Counted from the first letter of the stretch, positions 12,301 through 23,500 are shown. The stretch: 64,000 nucleotides of DNA from Paralvinella palmiformis (GCA_025642065.1 JAODUP010000127.1:1549501-1613500); one strand, 5' to 3'. The notes: a model not told the origin generated them from the sequence alone. Translations and numbers: made by a program.

Positions 12301-14009
12301 CAATCCTACAGTATGGTGGCCCAATGGGTGAATATTTGGGATTAAAGGGTTGCCTTACCAACAAATAGTCGCCATGGGTGAGTTGGGGACAGTTTAGCTG
12401 CACCCCCAAGGAAGTCATTATTTGCTTGACTGGCTGAAGAATTAAGACTGATTAAGAGCAGTATTTCTTTGGCTGGTGCCATGGAATTAGCTCAAGATTT
12501 TCAAATCTTTTTTCCATCATTGGGTGAGTAAACACAGGTAGGTAAGCTTTGGATTCTCTCACATGGAATATTTAGGAGCTGTGCACAACCATCTATTCCA
12601 AGGAAATAGCCTTTGGGTTCTCTCACATGGAATATTTAGGAGCTGTGCACAACCATCTATTCCAAGGAAATAGCCTTTGGGTTCTCTCACATGGAATATT
12701 TAGGAGCTGTGCACAACCATCTATTCCAAGGAAATAACCTTCAGTCCACTTACCAAAGTATGGCAGAAGATTAATGTAATTTAATATTTAATTGCTTCTC
12801 TGTAGCTGATAGCGCAGTTTGTTAGAGTATAGGACTCGTAGCTGAATGGTCACGGGTTTGAGGCTCTGTGAGCTGCAATGCTGTCATGTGGCGACTCATT
12901 CACTCATCCATGAAAAATGAGTACCTGACAGGATGCAATGGCTATGTGTTTGAGTAACGCTTTGCACCTATAATGGCAGCATGCGTTGTATGCTTCCCTG
13001 GGAGTTGAGACATGTACTGGGTTGAAACAGATCTGAGTCATGGATAATAATATTGTAAAGCGACTTAGAGCAGCTTCTAGCTGAATAGGGCGCTATATAA
13101 AAAAACAATATTATTGTTATATTATTATGTGAAATATGTTTGAGTTATTAAAATTAAAACATATGAGTTGAAACGGTTTAAGCATTAGATATTAATTTAT
13201 AATTTACTCTACTGCATCATTGGCATTGCATGGGCTCTGCATACAAGAAATATTCTACATGCATCAATGTATCAGACCATCGATGTTTCTTTCAAATATG
13301 CATATGCAGCAAAGAACATGACTCACGTCGATCTCGGTCCAGTCCATCTCGGCCCATTGGCATTATGGTGTGAGCAACTATTTTAATGTTAATCGCTTGA
13401 AATACATGGGACGAGATCGACGTGGGTCGAGGTGGACAATCGGGCCGAGATCGACGGACCCCAAGAATACTTTAGAAAATCTACACATTTTTATAAATAT
13501 GCACTGGACATCGACCCAGAATGCTAACTTAGCAGCTAAGCCTAAGGCAGCTCAAATTTTCGATGCCGTGGGCGTGGCTGTGGGTCTACCAGAGGTCCAG
13601 TCACCAGTGTCAGTCACTCAGTGAATGAGTGATATCAGGATATCGATATGTCTACTGAATAACAGATCTAGTTCTAAAATGTGTTATCATTTCTCCGGAT
13701 CCAGAGAAACATGAATTCTGTTTCCAGGCTGCGTGAGAATTGACAACAATTTTAACCATATTTCCTCCCGTCCCGGAAAAATAATACCAGCTTAAGCTTT
13801 TATGTAATTAATCAATATTTAGTTTCGAGTTCGTTGAGCGATATTACAGGAATGTACGTACCTCTTAGTTGTATTCTTTGTCTTTAGAGAGAAAAATGAC
13901 CTGAAGTAATAAATATAAAAACATTATTGACCAGACCGCTAAAATCGAGCTTTTCTATGATTTATATAGACATACAATTATGTACTTACGCGATCGATTT
14001 TTGCGCCAT
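5800..14009 (-). CDS. LIG1: DNA ligase 1, N-terminal region, 8 exons (3' partial)
   Basis: ATP-dependent replicative DNA ligase that seals Okazaki fragments in the nucleus together with PCNA. Predicted exons, read on the minus strand: 14009-13990, 13900-13862, 10626-10380, 9213-9138, 8635-8472, 8170-8113, 6288-6223, 6037-5800. All junctions are GT-AG and agree in phase, giving about 302 residues. The protein starts MAQKSIASFF, a canonical PCNA-interacting box (Gln3, Ile6, Phe9, Phe10) as in animal LIG1. The rest is low-complexity Lys/Glu/Ser-rich, typical of the ligase N-terminal tail. Residues around 120-132 (IPTRQTARKRM) resemble the human IPKRRTARKQ segment, and KLPVHSFF near 217-224 resembles the second SSFF segment of human LIG1. 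The DNA-binding, nucleotidyltransferase and OB domains were not found in the remaining 5.8 kb. Identity rests on the PIP box and these short similarities, so it is good but not certain. Confidence 0.7.
6223..6288 (-). CDS. LIG1: LIG1 exon 7
   Basis: 21 codons after a TTTTGCAG acceptor, donor GTAAGA. It ends in KLPVHSFF, which parallels the second SSFF segment of vertebrate LIG1. Confidence 0.7.
6355..6394. repeat. (CA)n microsatellite
   Basis: A dinucleotide run in LIG1 intron 6, preceded about 35 bases earlier by a short GT run on the same strand. Confidence 0.9.
7489..7862 (+). repeat. GGAATTG-rich repeat, copy A
   Basis: Dense GGAATTG / CAATTCC words (for example CCAGAATTGGAATTG and GATAAATTTGGAATTG) flank an AT-rich core that includes a CTACTCCTACTCC stretch. 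It ends TTGATCCC. Same architecture and orientation as copies at 42833 and 45117. It lies in LIG1 intron 6. I do not recognise the family. Confidence 0.65.
8113..8170 (-). CDS. LIG1: LIG1 exon 6
   Basis: 19 codons of charged sequence (IKEAKEEEQTED...) after a TATTTGCAG acceptor. The donor is GTGTCT, which is weak. It ends in phase 1. Confidence 0.65.
8472..8635 (-). CDS. LIG1: LIG1 exon 5
   Basis: 54 codons after a strong acceptor (TTCTGTTTAG), donor GTATAT. Basic and Ser-rich (RKRMRNSSS, TRKKSKSED), a plausible nuclear localisation region. Its phase fits only exon 4, which supports the model. Confidence 0.72.
9138..9213 (-). CDS. LIG1: LIG1 exon 4
   Basis: 25 codons, acceptor TTGACCAG, donor GTATGA. 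It contains CPSPIPEKIPTRQT, which with the next exon gives the TARKR segment that resembles vertebrate LIG1. It ends in phase 1 and so joins exon 5 in frame. Confidence 0.72.
10380..10626 (-). CDS. LIG1: LIG1 exon 3
   Basis: 82 codons of acidic, Ser/Lys-rich disordered sequence that include a basic patch (KSKAIRKKNH) followed by the acidic ESDSEDE, a CK2-like phosphorylation context. The acceptor is TTATATTAG and the donor AAG/GTGAAG, ending in phase 0. Confidence 0.72.
12548..12739. repeat. 64-bp tandem repeat, 3 copies
   Basis: Three consecutive 64-base units start at 12548, 12612 and 12676, each beginning TTTGG and containing CTCACATGGAATATTTAGG. The copies are almost identical, which suggests recent amplification. 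Confidence 0.93.
12797..13125 (+). mobile_element. tRNA-derived SINE with LINE-like tail
   Basis: The 5' end looks like a tRNA with a Pol III A box (TAGCTGATAGCG) and a B box (GGTTTGAGGCT, against consensus GGTTCGANNCC), about 50 bases apart. A body of about 230 bases ends GGGCGCTATATAAAAAAACA followed by an ATT-rich tail, a form typical of SINEs mobilised by CR1/L2-like LINEs. The head is too diverged to be a functional tRNA gene. Confidence 0.7.
13324..13456. repeat. CpG-bearing inverted-repeat cluster
   Basis: CACGTCGATCTCG (13324-13336) has an exact inverted copy at 13412-13424, and ATCTCGGCCC (13346-13355) an exact inverted copy at 13442-13451. A third GTCGATCTCGG-type match occurs inverted at 13445-13456. 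The cluster is unusually CpG-rich for this AT-rich window. Confidence 0.75.
13862..13900 (-). CDS. LIG1: LIG1 exon 2
   Basis: A 39-base micro-exon between a TTACTTCAG acceptor and a GTACGT donor. It completes the Ala codon and supplies SFF of the PIP box, then SLKTKNTTK. It ends with AG of a split Ser codon. Confidence 0.78.
13990..14009 (-). CDS. LIG1: LIG1 exon 1 (coding part)
   Basis: Codes MAQKSI plus two bases of the next Ala, followed by the donor GTAAGT. The frame is open for many codons upstream, but this Met is chosen because it places the PCNA box at the extreme N-terminus, as in all animal LIG1 proteins. Confidence 0.78.
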
Positions 14010-14029
14010 TGTAAAAACAACCCCGATGG

Positions 14030-14037
14030 TTCCCGCC
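14030..14037 (-). promoter_or_regulatory. E2F-type site upstream of LIG1
   Basis: TTCCCGCC (GGCGGGAA on the gene strand) lies 21 bases before the LIG1 start codon. This is the classical E2F motif expected for an S-phase replication gene. Motif match only. Confidence 0.45.
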
Positions 14038-14072
14038 AAGAAATAATTTTTTTCAGAAACCAAATGACTTGG

Positions 14073-14080
14073 TGACGTCA
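14073..14080. promoter_or_regulatory. CRE palindrome TGACGTCA upstream of LIG1
   Basis: A perfect 8-bp cAMP-response element (CREB/ATF consensus) 64 bases upstream of the LIG1 start codon. Together with the E2F-like site it suggests a compact promoter here. Confidence 0.45.
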
Positions 14081-14284
14081 GAAAAGTGGCCAAAACAAAA
14101 CCTATTTTTAAAATAAACAACAACAGAAACCGATTTGTCAAGCCAATAAGCGATTCAGTTATAAATATTATATTCGCACTACAAATTAAGTCCAAGTAGA
14201 AATTAATTACATTGACTATCGAACATAAAATACATTTGACTCTTGATATTCTGAACTCACTAGAATATATAGAGTGATATAATC

Positions 14285-14320
<36 letters not shown>
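14285..14320. repeat. (TA)n(TG)n microsatellite
   Basis: A TA run passes directly into a TG run. Confidence 0.9.
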
Positions 14321-15082
14321 CCTGAATCATAACCACCTAAGTAAACCTGGATTGATTTGAATGCGCTGTCATATCATTAAATTAATATTTGAAAGTTAAT
14401 AGTTATCGTAAAGTAAAGACCCTGTGTTGACTTAAAACAATCTGATAGCTTGGGGCCATTTCTTAACATTTCGGCTCAATATATTTCCGTACTGTACGTC
14501 CGTTTGCGAGTATCTATTACGTGGATAGAAAGTTAGCAGCCACTCAGTAAAAGGGAACACATTGAAAAGTATTTATGATGTCGTACGATATCCTTCTGTC
14601 GTGATCATGACCATAAAACAAAAAGAAATAAACGAAGTCTGGTCCTTTATATGTAACAGCTTAATTATATATGTACTCATAACAGGCACTTGGACACTAT
14701 ATAATTCTGACAGGTATCTCTAGTGGTGGATTAGACGTGTCAAACTGGATTAGGAATACACGTACGGTTATAGTTATACCTCACATTCGGTCAATGTTTT
14801 ATTGGAAATCTTACATAAACATATGCCGTACAGTTCTGTTGTCAAATAATAAAATATATTAACTTAACATAGCTAGTGCATGAGTGAGTAAACTATATAA
14901 GAGTCATTAATATGGACAAGCTATAAATTCATAAATATCAATTAAGGTACTTTATAAACAAGGTAGATTATAATTAGTGTACAGTTTGTCTAGACGAATG
15001 ATGAAAATTGTGGTTTTACGATCACATTTAAATTGCCAAAACAGTCCCAGAATGATGGTCCTAGATATCTGTCGGCGCTGTT

Positions 15083-16540
15083 TTAACTAAACCCGGAAAC
15101 GTTATGACCATTTAAAGTTTTCCGAAACATCGCTATATTTCGCAGCATTGACATTCTTGCATTTAATGATGACATAGTAAAATCTGAACTTATCACCAAC
15201 CCTAAAGCTGACTTATCACAATTATCTGAACAATACCACACTACGCTTAAAACATTACTTGACAAACACACACCTAGCTGTAAGATCAAAATCCATAAAT
15301 TTATTAAAAAAACTTGCACCATGGATGTCGCCTGAAGGCTGAAATGATTAATCCCAAAGTGCGTCGCCGATATTTAGAACGCATATATGGAAGAAATCAC
15401 GCACACAACTTAAGAGGTCTAGATATAATAAACAGTGCCATTTCTGCAATAGACTCATGAATAAAGCTAAAGCTGACTTTTATAGGAACGTGATCTCCAA
15501 CAATTCTGACAATCCTCATCAACTCTGGAATTGTATAAATAGGACTCTCCATAAAAAGTCGTCTGTTTCTCTGCCCGCTCATTATTAAACTAATTCACTC
15601 TGCAATTCATTTCCCAAACAATTCAAGGATAATATCACCCAAATAGATGCTTCTTTCCCAGGTTGTGCTTCTAGTTGTAATATTAATTTTCCTATTGTAC
15701 ATCACCCTTGCAGTGTTTAAACCAGCCATACTAAAATTACTGCAGTTTCTAAACTGATTTTATAATCCCCTAATAAGTCCTGTGAATTGGATCCTATCCA
15801 TACATTTCTGCTAAAATCTTGTCTTCACACAATATAATTGTTTCAATTACTAAAATAATAAAATTTATCAGTAAGCTCCGGAGTGTTCCGTACCATCTTT
15901 ATACAATTAATTCAATGAACTAAACAGCTATAGACCTACTTCTAATCTATCTTTTATATCTAAAGTATTAGAAAATGTATCCTGTCGTTTTAACGTTCAC
16001 TTAAACTGTAATCACCTGTATAATGTTTCTTCATTCTACTTAAAAACAATTTCACTCTACAGAAATGACCTCGGTTTTCCCATTCTGTCCCACTTCTGAA
16101 ATATCTTCACTGGCTCCCTGTTCAATCTCGCATCCTTTTCAAACTCTGCACCATTGTCTATCAAACTCTTTCTTCTGATGAACCTTCATATATATATTCT
16201 ATGCTTTCTCTAGCACCCAAACCCAGAGAGCTCCATTCATTTGGTTTTCACTTATTGTCTGTTCCTAGGGTTAAAACTCATACTGGGATTCGTGCTTTTT
16301 CAGTTGGTGTCCCTACTCTTAGGAATTCATTCCCTGAACATCAAATAGCATAGTTACTTTCCGTCACCATTTGAACTGACCCTTTTAGACTCGCTTATCC
16401 TTCCCAAGTTTCCACTCCATCTGATCATTTGTTGATGAACTTTGCATTGTACCTGGACTGGCTCAACCCTCGTACTAGGTGCGCCACTGAGCTCCATTCA
16501 TTACAAGGATTTTAGCGCAATATTATTATTATTATTGTTT
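15083..16540 (+). mobile_element. Degenerate non-LTR retrotransposon (CR1/L2-like LINE)
   Basis: A frame-shifted plus-strand reading still shows LINE ORF2 sequence. Between endonuclease and RT it reads INPKVRRRYLERIYGRN and then KADFYRNVISNNSDNP. The C-terminal region reads LHWLPVQSRILFKLCTIVYQ and, further on, SFGFHLLSVPRVKTH and FSVGVPTLRN. The RT core is mostly deleted and many stops are present. The 3' end is an ATT tail (about 16523-16537). It shares the RRRYLERI to SNNSDNP segment with the element at 61.1-63.8 kb, so both belong to one family. Confidence 0.8.
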
Positions 16541-16889
16541 TTATGTATGTTTCATTTGTATATCCCTCCCAAGCCTTTGACCGAGTTTATCATACTGTTT
16601 TATTACATACATTATTATCTGCTTGTGTACCAATGTTTCACCGTCGTTAATTACGTTTTGGCACTGTAATAAATTTGATCAAGTTAGATGGTGACATGCT
16701 TAATCTGTTGGTTTTACTATTTATAATGGTGTTAAGTAGGAAGGAGTACTCTCCCCATATTTTTTTATGAATGAACTTGAATCACCTGTTTGTTTGCTGG
16801 CTCATGTATACAGATGAATTAGTGGTGTTTGTACATTCTGCTAAGCGTCCTCAGACATTGATTTGATTTTGTCATTTCAGTTTCATCCT

Positions 16890-16996
16890 TATCTATGATA
16901 TCAGGTATATTTTTTTGGGTTATTATTGTGGAATTTTTGGTAATTGTTCTAAGCATTACATATTTAAAAAATATTTTCTGAGGGTGGACTATCCCT
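16890..16996 (+). mobile_element. Relic 3' end of TTAA-flanked MITE
   Basis: About 107 bases closely match the right end of the element at 21321-21810, from TCTATGATATCAGG through TGTGGAATTTTTGG to TGGACTATCCCT, again followed by TTAA (16997-17000). No matching left terminal repeat is seen, so the copy is truncated. Confidence 0.8.
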
Positions 16997-17235
16997 TTAA
17001 CCAATTTCCATGCATACATCTTACAGGTTTATGATTATCATGACTGTATTGGGATAAGAATGTTATTAAGGTTGTTAAGACGCACCAACTTGAACTATGG
17101 AGGGATTATATATTTGAGCTACTCTGGGTTTACAGAGCAAACATTAAATTATGTTCTTAAAATTTGAATTTCTTAGCAACAGTTTTCTGCACATACACAC
17201 AGAGAGAGAGAGAGATTAGATCATGTAACTATTAT

Positions 17236-17241
17236 TTTATT
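17236..17241 (-). promoter_or_regulatory. Poly(A) signal AATAAA for UQCRC2
   Basis: A canonical AATAAA on the minus strand about 258 bases past the UQCRC2 stop codon, giving a plausible short 3' UTR. Confidence 0.55.
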
Positions 17242-17498
17242 TCATTCAAAATTCGGTTTGTATACAGACCAGTAAGGTTCGCCATATTCATAAGTTACCA
17301 GCCTTATAACTGATCTTCCATAAAGCATTCCACTTCAAATAACAGCAGCACTTCGCCCCCCCACAGATGACTAAGCTTCACAAGTGATACACCTAGAAAG
17401 TCACCACTGAATTGCAATTTTAACATTTTGAGAGGGATGCCAAATGATTTGCAATCAGGATTCTCTACCACAAAAATGATCTTTTCAGCATCCATCAT

Positions 17499-17588
17499 TT
17501 ATTTCACGAGCTGGTCCAAATATGGTGTGTTGACTAAATTACCTACTGCAGCCATAGCTGGCTTACCACCGATGACCTTCTTGGCAAT
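17499..17588 (-). CDS. UQCRC2: UQCRC2 exon 13 (terminal coding exon)
   Basis: 29 codons and TAA: IAKKVIGGKPAMAAVGNL to VNTPYLDQLVK, matching the conserved C-terminus of core 2. Acceptor CATGTTACAG. Confidence 0.96.
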   Translation of the reverse strand: MAKKVIGGKPAMAAVGNLVNTPYLDQLVK

Positions 17589-20500
17589 CTGTAACATGAA
17601 GAAAAGGAAATATCATATATTAAATCACCACAATTATGTTAAGATTACTGTAGAAGACACAGCTAGCAGCATACACCAGATTTAACAGCTGCTTCCTTTA
17701 GAAGTTCCACTCAGTATTCACAACTTAATATTTATAAGTACAAAAATCGATGAACATGACTATATTAAAATGTACAGTTATAATGTTCATAAAATACAAA
17801 TATTTTTCTATAGCTTGAGAATTGGTGTTGAACAAAAGACCAAATATCCAAAGTACTGAAGTAACGTTTGCCAACCATACACTAACTTGATTTACAAATC
17901 ACACAGAAAATAACTTCATCATTAAAATACAAATTTCACTAAAACATGAGCTGGGTTGCAATTCAAACAAGCTTTCTAAATTCCATGCCTTCCCGGACTG
18001 AAGTATTGATAAAGAACCCTGCCAATGGGGAAAGGTAACTTTTAATTTTCTCCATTCCGTATTCAGATCATGAGTACAGTTATACCTTGAAATTACATGT
18101 ACATATTCACATGCTAACCCAAAGTTGGTGCAATGAGTACTTTAATTATCTGTAACACCAGTCATACTCTGGAGACATCAGGAAACGAAAAGATTACTAG
18201 GATACCTTCATATACAACTGTATCACAGAACAAAAAACATTGTGCACGCAAACAGAAATTCGTTAGCATCAGTAAATTGCCAAATAAGCTCAAATAACAA
18301 TTTTAAGCCTGTCATTTTATGCACAGGGCTTGTGTACAGTATTTTGAACACAGTATTTTGAAAGTAAAATGGATTTGTTTATGAGCATATAAACATTACT
18401 TGAATTTCCTTGATCAAATTTCCCCAACCAGGTTAAAAATATAACCCTATAGTAGATTATATAATGAGCTATAACTAGAATAACAATCTCCAGAAAACAG
18501 CTTATTTTCTAATGGACATCATTACTTAATCAAAATATTACACATAATGATGCAGCGTAAATGAAACACCACAAAGTAACTGCTGAGTGAGACTTACATT
18601 CTGCACATCAGTTGTGGTGATCTTGTCAATAGCAGCAGCCAACTCATCAGAAGTGAGAACCTGTCCAGTAATTATAGCCTGGAGTCCAAGGTCGAGGAAA
18701 AAGTTACGTGGACTCTCCAGCTCCATCAAGAGGGCTGCTTTTAGTTGGTTCCTGGCAGTTTGGGAAAAAATTTCAAACATCAGATGGTGTCTAATCATAT
18801 TTATCTGAGAATCTATCAAGTCAGCGATGTTAACCTTTATAAAAGTGAAATCATGCCCAAACAAGTCAGAAGGGTTTAGAGCGACAATACCTATGTATTA
18901 TCATATATAATAGACAATCATCCTGAAATGATGTTGTCGTGCTACTAACTTTGCTCTCTGAATGTCAGCATCTGTAATTCCCCCTTTTGTAGCCTCAGCA
19001 AACGTGTCACGGACTGACTTCATAACTTTCTCAGCATCTTCTGCCTGTGCTACAATCTGATAGCCAAAAAGGCCAGTATCGGTGTATGATGCAGTGAAGC
19101 ATGTTGCCTGTAAATGCAAACACCGTATGCAAACGTTAAGCAGTGAATAACCAAAAGGACATGACGATCGCGTAATGGTAGGTTAATGAGTTCCTCCGAA
19201 TAATTGAATAATTAATGTCTTACTGAAAACGGTGCATTAGTTCCTTTGGCTGCTGCCTTGGACACTTTAGAAGAAGCAATGTTGTTACTATATTTGATGG
19301 ATGAACCTGATCCCATTACTTTCTGAAGGATGTAGAACTTCAGTAGGTCAGCACTGCCCAACCTAGAAAAAACAGAGAATGTAGGAAATAATGAGATGTT
19401 TGGGAAATATTAATTGTACAAATTACTGAAAACAGTTGTAACATTAAGTGATTATACATGCAGTTGCAGTTTGTGTGTGTGTGTGTGTGTGTGGTGTACA
19501 CATGCCTGTTTTCATATATATATATATATTCCAGCATGACTTACCCAACACCTTCTGAAGCAACTGCAGCATAAACCAGATTACTATTTGCATCCACACG
19601 AGCTTGTGCTGGAATGTAAAACATTCATAACTTAATGATCATGATTGTTAACATTTTAATAGAAAACAAAGTCACAGATAGGATGGTGTAGATCTTGTAG
19701 ATCTCAAACTTCAAGCTGGACAAAAATGACCAAACTCAGAAAAAAACAATGTAATTCAGCTACTGGGGCTAACAATGATATTGCACATGAACAATGAAAT
19801 TGAGGACTATAATTCTCAGTTTCAGTGGATACATTATAACACTGTATAGTGAAAATCAAGTTAATTTACTCTGTGACCATGATCATTATTATCTAAACAA
19901 TAAGTCCAGCTGCAAATCATTAAGATGATAAAATCACTGTCAGAAGTGACTCACTAAACCATAATGTTAGATATTTCTCAGTAAAACACCAACACCAGCT
20001 TGGTGTGCTTTTATTCATCAGGGATGAGAATAGGTTTTGAAAAACAAATCTGAAAATTTCAAGGTTGGCAATCACAAGAACTTATATATCAGGGTTCAGC
20101 TCCCTGAAGTCGGTCTCATTCATACACTTCCTAGCCATAGAATATCTGGGAGGTGAATAGCTATTAGAAGCACCCGTTTTCCATTTCAGAAAAAACTAAT
20201 ATTATATATTCTCTTTAAAGATCACACAAATTGTGAAAAATGCTGTAATTTTCATTTAAAAAATCACAAATTCCTTTTCCATTTCAAATTACAGCTGTTC
20301 CATTTAAAAATGAACAAACAAAGGTGAGTCTAATTTGGGTAGTTGGTCTTTCCTAATTAGAGTTGGCCATAGTCTTGGATTTTGAGGTTAGATTTGGGGA
20401 AAAAAATGCAATCAAGTCTCTGGTCAACCTCTTTAATAATTAACCACAAAATGGTCACACTTAGTTTGACATTTTATTCCCACAGTAGGACAAAGAAATA

Positions 20501-23500
20501 CTATGCAAGAATTAATAAAATTATACAAGTAACCATTTCCATGACATAAGACCCTTTAGCAATATGACAAGCTAGTTGATCCTACTTGCCTTAAATTACT
20601 GTCAGGCTTACAGTTCGCAACAACAAATATAAGCAAAAAATATTACTAACACTGCCCTCAAGGATTGAGGTTAGATTGAGCTGGAGGCAGTTGATTTGAT
20701 TGTATAACTAGATTTGATTGTATAACTTTTTTATATCAATGCTCTATCCGTCAATGGCCCAATAGTGGCTTCTAGTGTCAATTAGGGGCATATCCATAAT
20801 AGTAACTCATAAAATGTTGGATCTAACCCCACTAAATTTGCAAGACTTAATTTTCCTTTCATAGGCAAATTCTTACCAGTTTTATGAAATCACGGAAAAT
20901 CTGTGTTACTAATCTTAAATAGCCACACTTTCTGACCACAGATCTTTCCACACTACATACAAAACACTGTCCAGTGAAGAAAACAATAGTTTATCAAGCA
21001 ACAAAACCACACAAAAGCCATAGTTTTTCAACTGATAAAATCTTTCTAGTTGTGCTAATTGGCCGCAATCTCCTCGCTTCACATATATAATGCAGTAGCT
21101 CCTAGGCAGTTTTCTTAACTTACACCTCCAAATCTGACCGTGTTCATTAAACACGCGTTGATTCTGCTCTCACCGGTTGAAAGTAATGGATTACCCACTC
21201 ATTTAACCAATCACAAACTTTGCACCAAAATTAACAGGAAATCCCAAGAGAAACATTGATACACATGGAATGAAAACAGTTTTGCCACTTGTTGCTCATC
21301 TTTGGTACCAAGTTAATTAAAGGGATAGTCCATCCAGAGACCGGAAGCTCCTGAATGCTGATGTCACTTCAATGCATCCGGTTGACCTGAAGGCTGTAGA
21401 GCCAGTACAAAAGGATGTAAACAAGTGGGAGCAAAGAATTATTCCAGAACATAACGCAAATACGTTGTTAAAACTATGTCATGAATGACATACAACAATA
21501 TCAGTTTGAGCCAGAAGTAACCTGACAAGAGGAAGATGATTAAAAATGGCTCAGAAATTAACGCTCAAGAGAAACTATAATCCACGTCAGTATAGAGGTC
21601 ACCGATGTGACGTCAGAGCATTTCAGTTTTCTCCTTCCCCCCTTCGACTCTGGCTTCCGGTGCAGCTGTTATGGCAACCCTCCAGTAATTTGGATTATTT
21701 CCCTATATCTATGATATCAGGTATATTTAGTGATTATTATTGTGGAATTTTTGGTAACTATTCTAAGCATTACATATTTTAAAAATATTTTCTGAGGGTG
21801 GACTATCCCTTTAAAATCTTAAGTATACTACAAAGCCACATGTTAGAAGCAACTCTGATGATACATGATTAAAACCAAAGAATTAGTGTTACTCTGGAAA
21901 CCATGACCACACAAAATACAATTTAAGAAGCAAACAACACATTCCAAATATAACTTCCAATTCTAGAGCTTTAAAGAAAAGAATAGCAGGTGAAGGCAAT
22001 TTAATTCAAGTCCTACATGAGAGAAAAACAACAACCAGACAATCAACTTTTGAGAAAATTCTGTTATTTATTCCTGAAAGGTATACTATTGCCAGCAAAA
22101 CATGAAACAACAGACTAGTATTTAATTTCAACACTTCCATCCAGGAAAAGAAAGACATCACCTACTAACCTCCAATGAAATGTGATTTTGGTGTAGATGG
22201 AGCAGATTGACTTTGGATGGCCATTTCTCTAGCACAGACATTCAGCTGTTCATGGCTTACTCCGAGTCCAACAATGGCCATGTTACCACTGGTGAAATAC
22301 TTGGAGGCGAATTCTTGCAGCTTGGGAGTGAAACGAATACCTTTTATTCAAGCCACACATTGTATGAATGATGATCAAAGAACAGCTTGGATATAATTAG
22401 TCACTGCCATTCTTTATTCTTTTACAGACACTTTCTTGTACATGATAGCTTAAATGAGTCAATTAACGTCCAAAGATAATGATATGAAGTGAAAGATGAA
22501 AAACCTATCGCACATCCATTAACAACCACAGCTGTTATTATGATAAAACGCCAAAATGCCAAACAAGGTTGTAAAGTTACCATATCTGGGGTATGCCAGC
22601 CTATCTTGTTTTCAGGGCAGTACAAAGACTTCTCAAGTCCACCACGGAATGCAGCTTCATGAAGTGACTCCATTAAACCTAAAATAAAATTATCCAAAAT
22701 GTTAGTTGATTCTATTCTCATACTAAAAAATACAACCATTTAGAGCAACTACAAGCAAACCCAATGAAAATATGGCAACAAGCTCTACGTATTTAATACT
22801 CAATCAGATCACCGTTTCTTAACAAAGTGATGCTTTAATTTTATTTTTCAGCTAGCTTATTTTAAGAAATATTACTCAAATTAGTTACATACTGAACACG
22901 CCTTAGCAAATATTTAAAACATCATAGGTTGAAGATTTGTTTTCCAAATGAAATTTACAGACTAGAAAAATATGGTGTTCAGTTTTAAAATGTGAATTTT
23001 AAGTGATTTTTTTAAAGGATATTCAAGAATAACTTTAATACAACATAACACCAGTTTGCTAAAAGTAACTTATGAACTGGAAGATTCTCATGTAACACAT
23101 AATAATCGAACTTAATTTACTCCTTGGCTGTATCAAACCAATTTTTAAGTGATTTTTAAGAATAACTTTAATACAACACAACACCAGAGTTTATTAAAAA
23201 TTACTTACGAGCTGGAAGATTATCATGTAACACAGAATAATCAAACTTCATTCGCTGCTTGGCAGCATCAAGCTCCCAAGGCATGAAAGCTTGCCGACTG
23301 GCAACATCACCTAGGAATTTCATCCCAGTATCTCTGAAACACAATATACATTTTTAATAAATCTATCACTTAAACATGATTAACACACATGACCTGATGC
23401 CAAATCATGCAGACAAAATAAATTAATATCACTCTCCTTTCAGGTGTAACAAATTAATGATCTAATGTTTTCTACTACAGCTACTCACACGTCATCCCTC

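Larger units (their letters stand above)
10627..13861 (-). other. LIG1 intron 2, repeat-rich
   Basis: Contains a CA run near 10733, a 64-bp triplicate, a tRNA-derived SINE and a CpG-bearing inverted-repeat cluster, each listed separately. Open frames of 68 and 84 codons inside it show no recognisable domain. No further ligase exon is visible, and exons 2 and 3 join in phase without one. Confidence 0.6.
14010..17235. other. Intergenic: LIG1 5' flank to UQCRC2 3' end
   Basis: Contains the LIG1 promoter region, a TA/TG microsatellite at 14285-14320, a degenerate LINE (15083-16540) and the right-hand relic of a TTAA-flanked MITE (about 16890-16996). I see no host gene. Confidence 0.6.

Noticed and set aside
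15083..15582. Minus-strand open frames of 79 and 61 codons
   Set aside because: They are antisense to a degenerate plus-strand LINE.
22321..22338. Alternative acceptor for UQCRC2 exon 8, 18 bases upstream
   Set aside because: It would insert residues not present in the family, while the AG directly before CTG restores exact spacing to the vertebrate protein.
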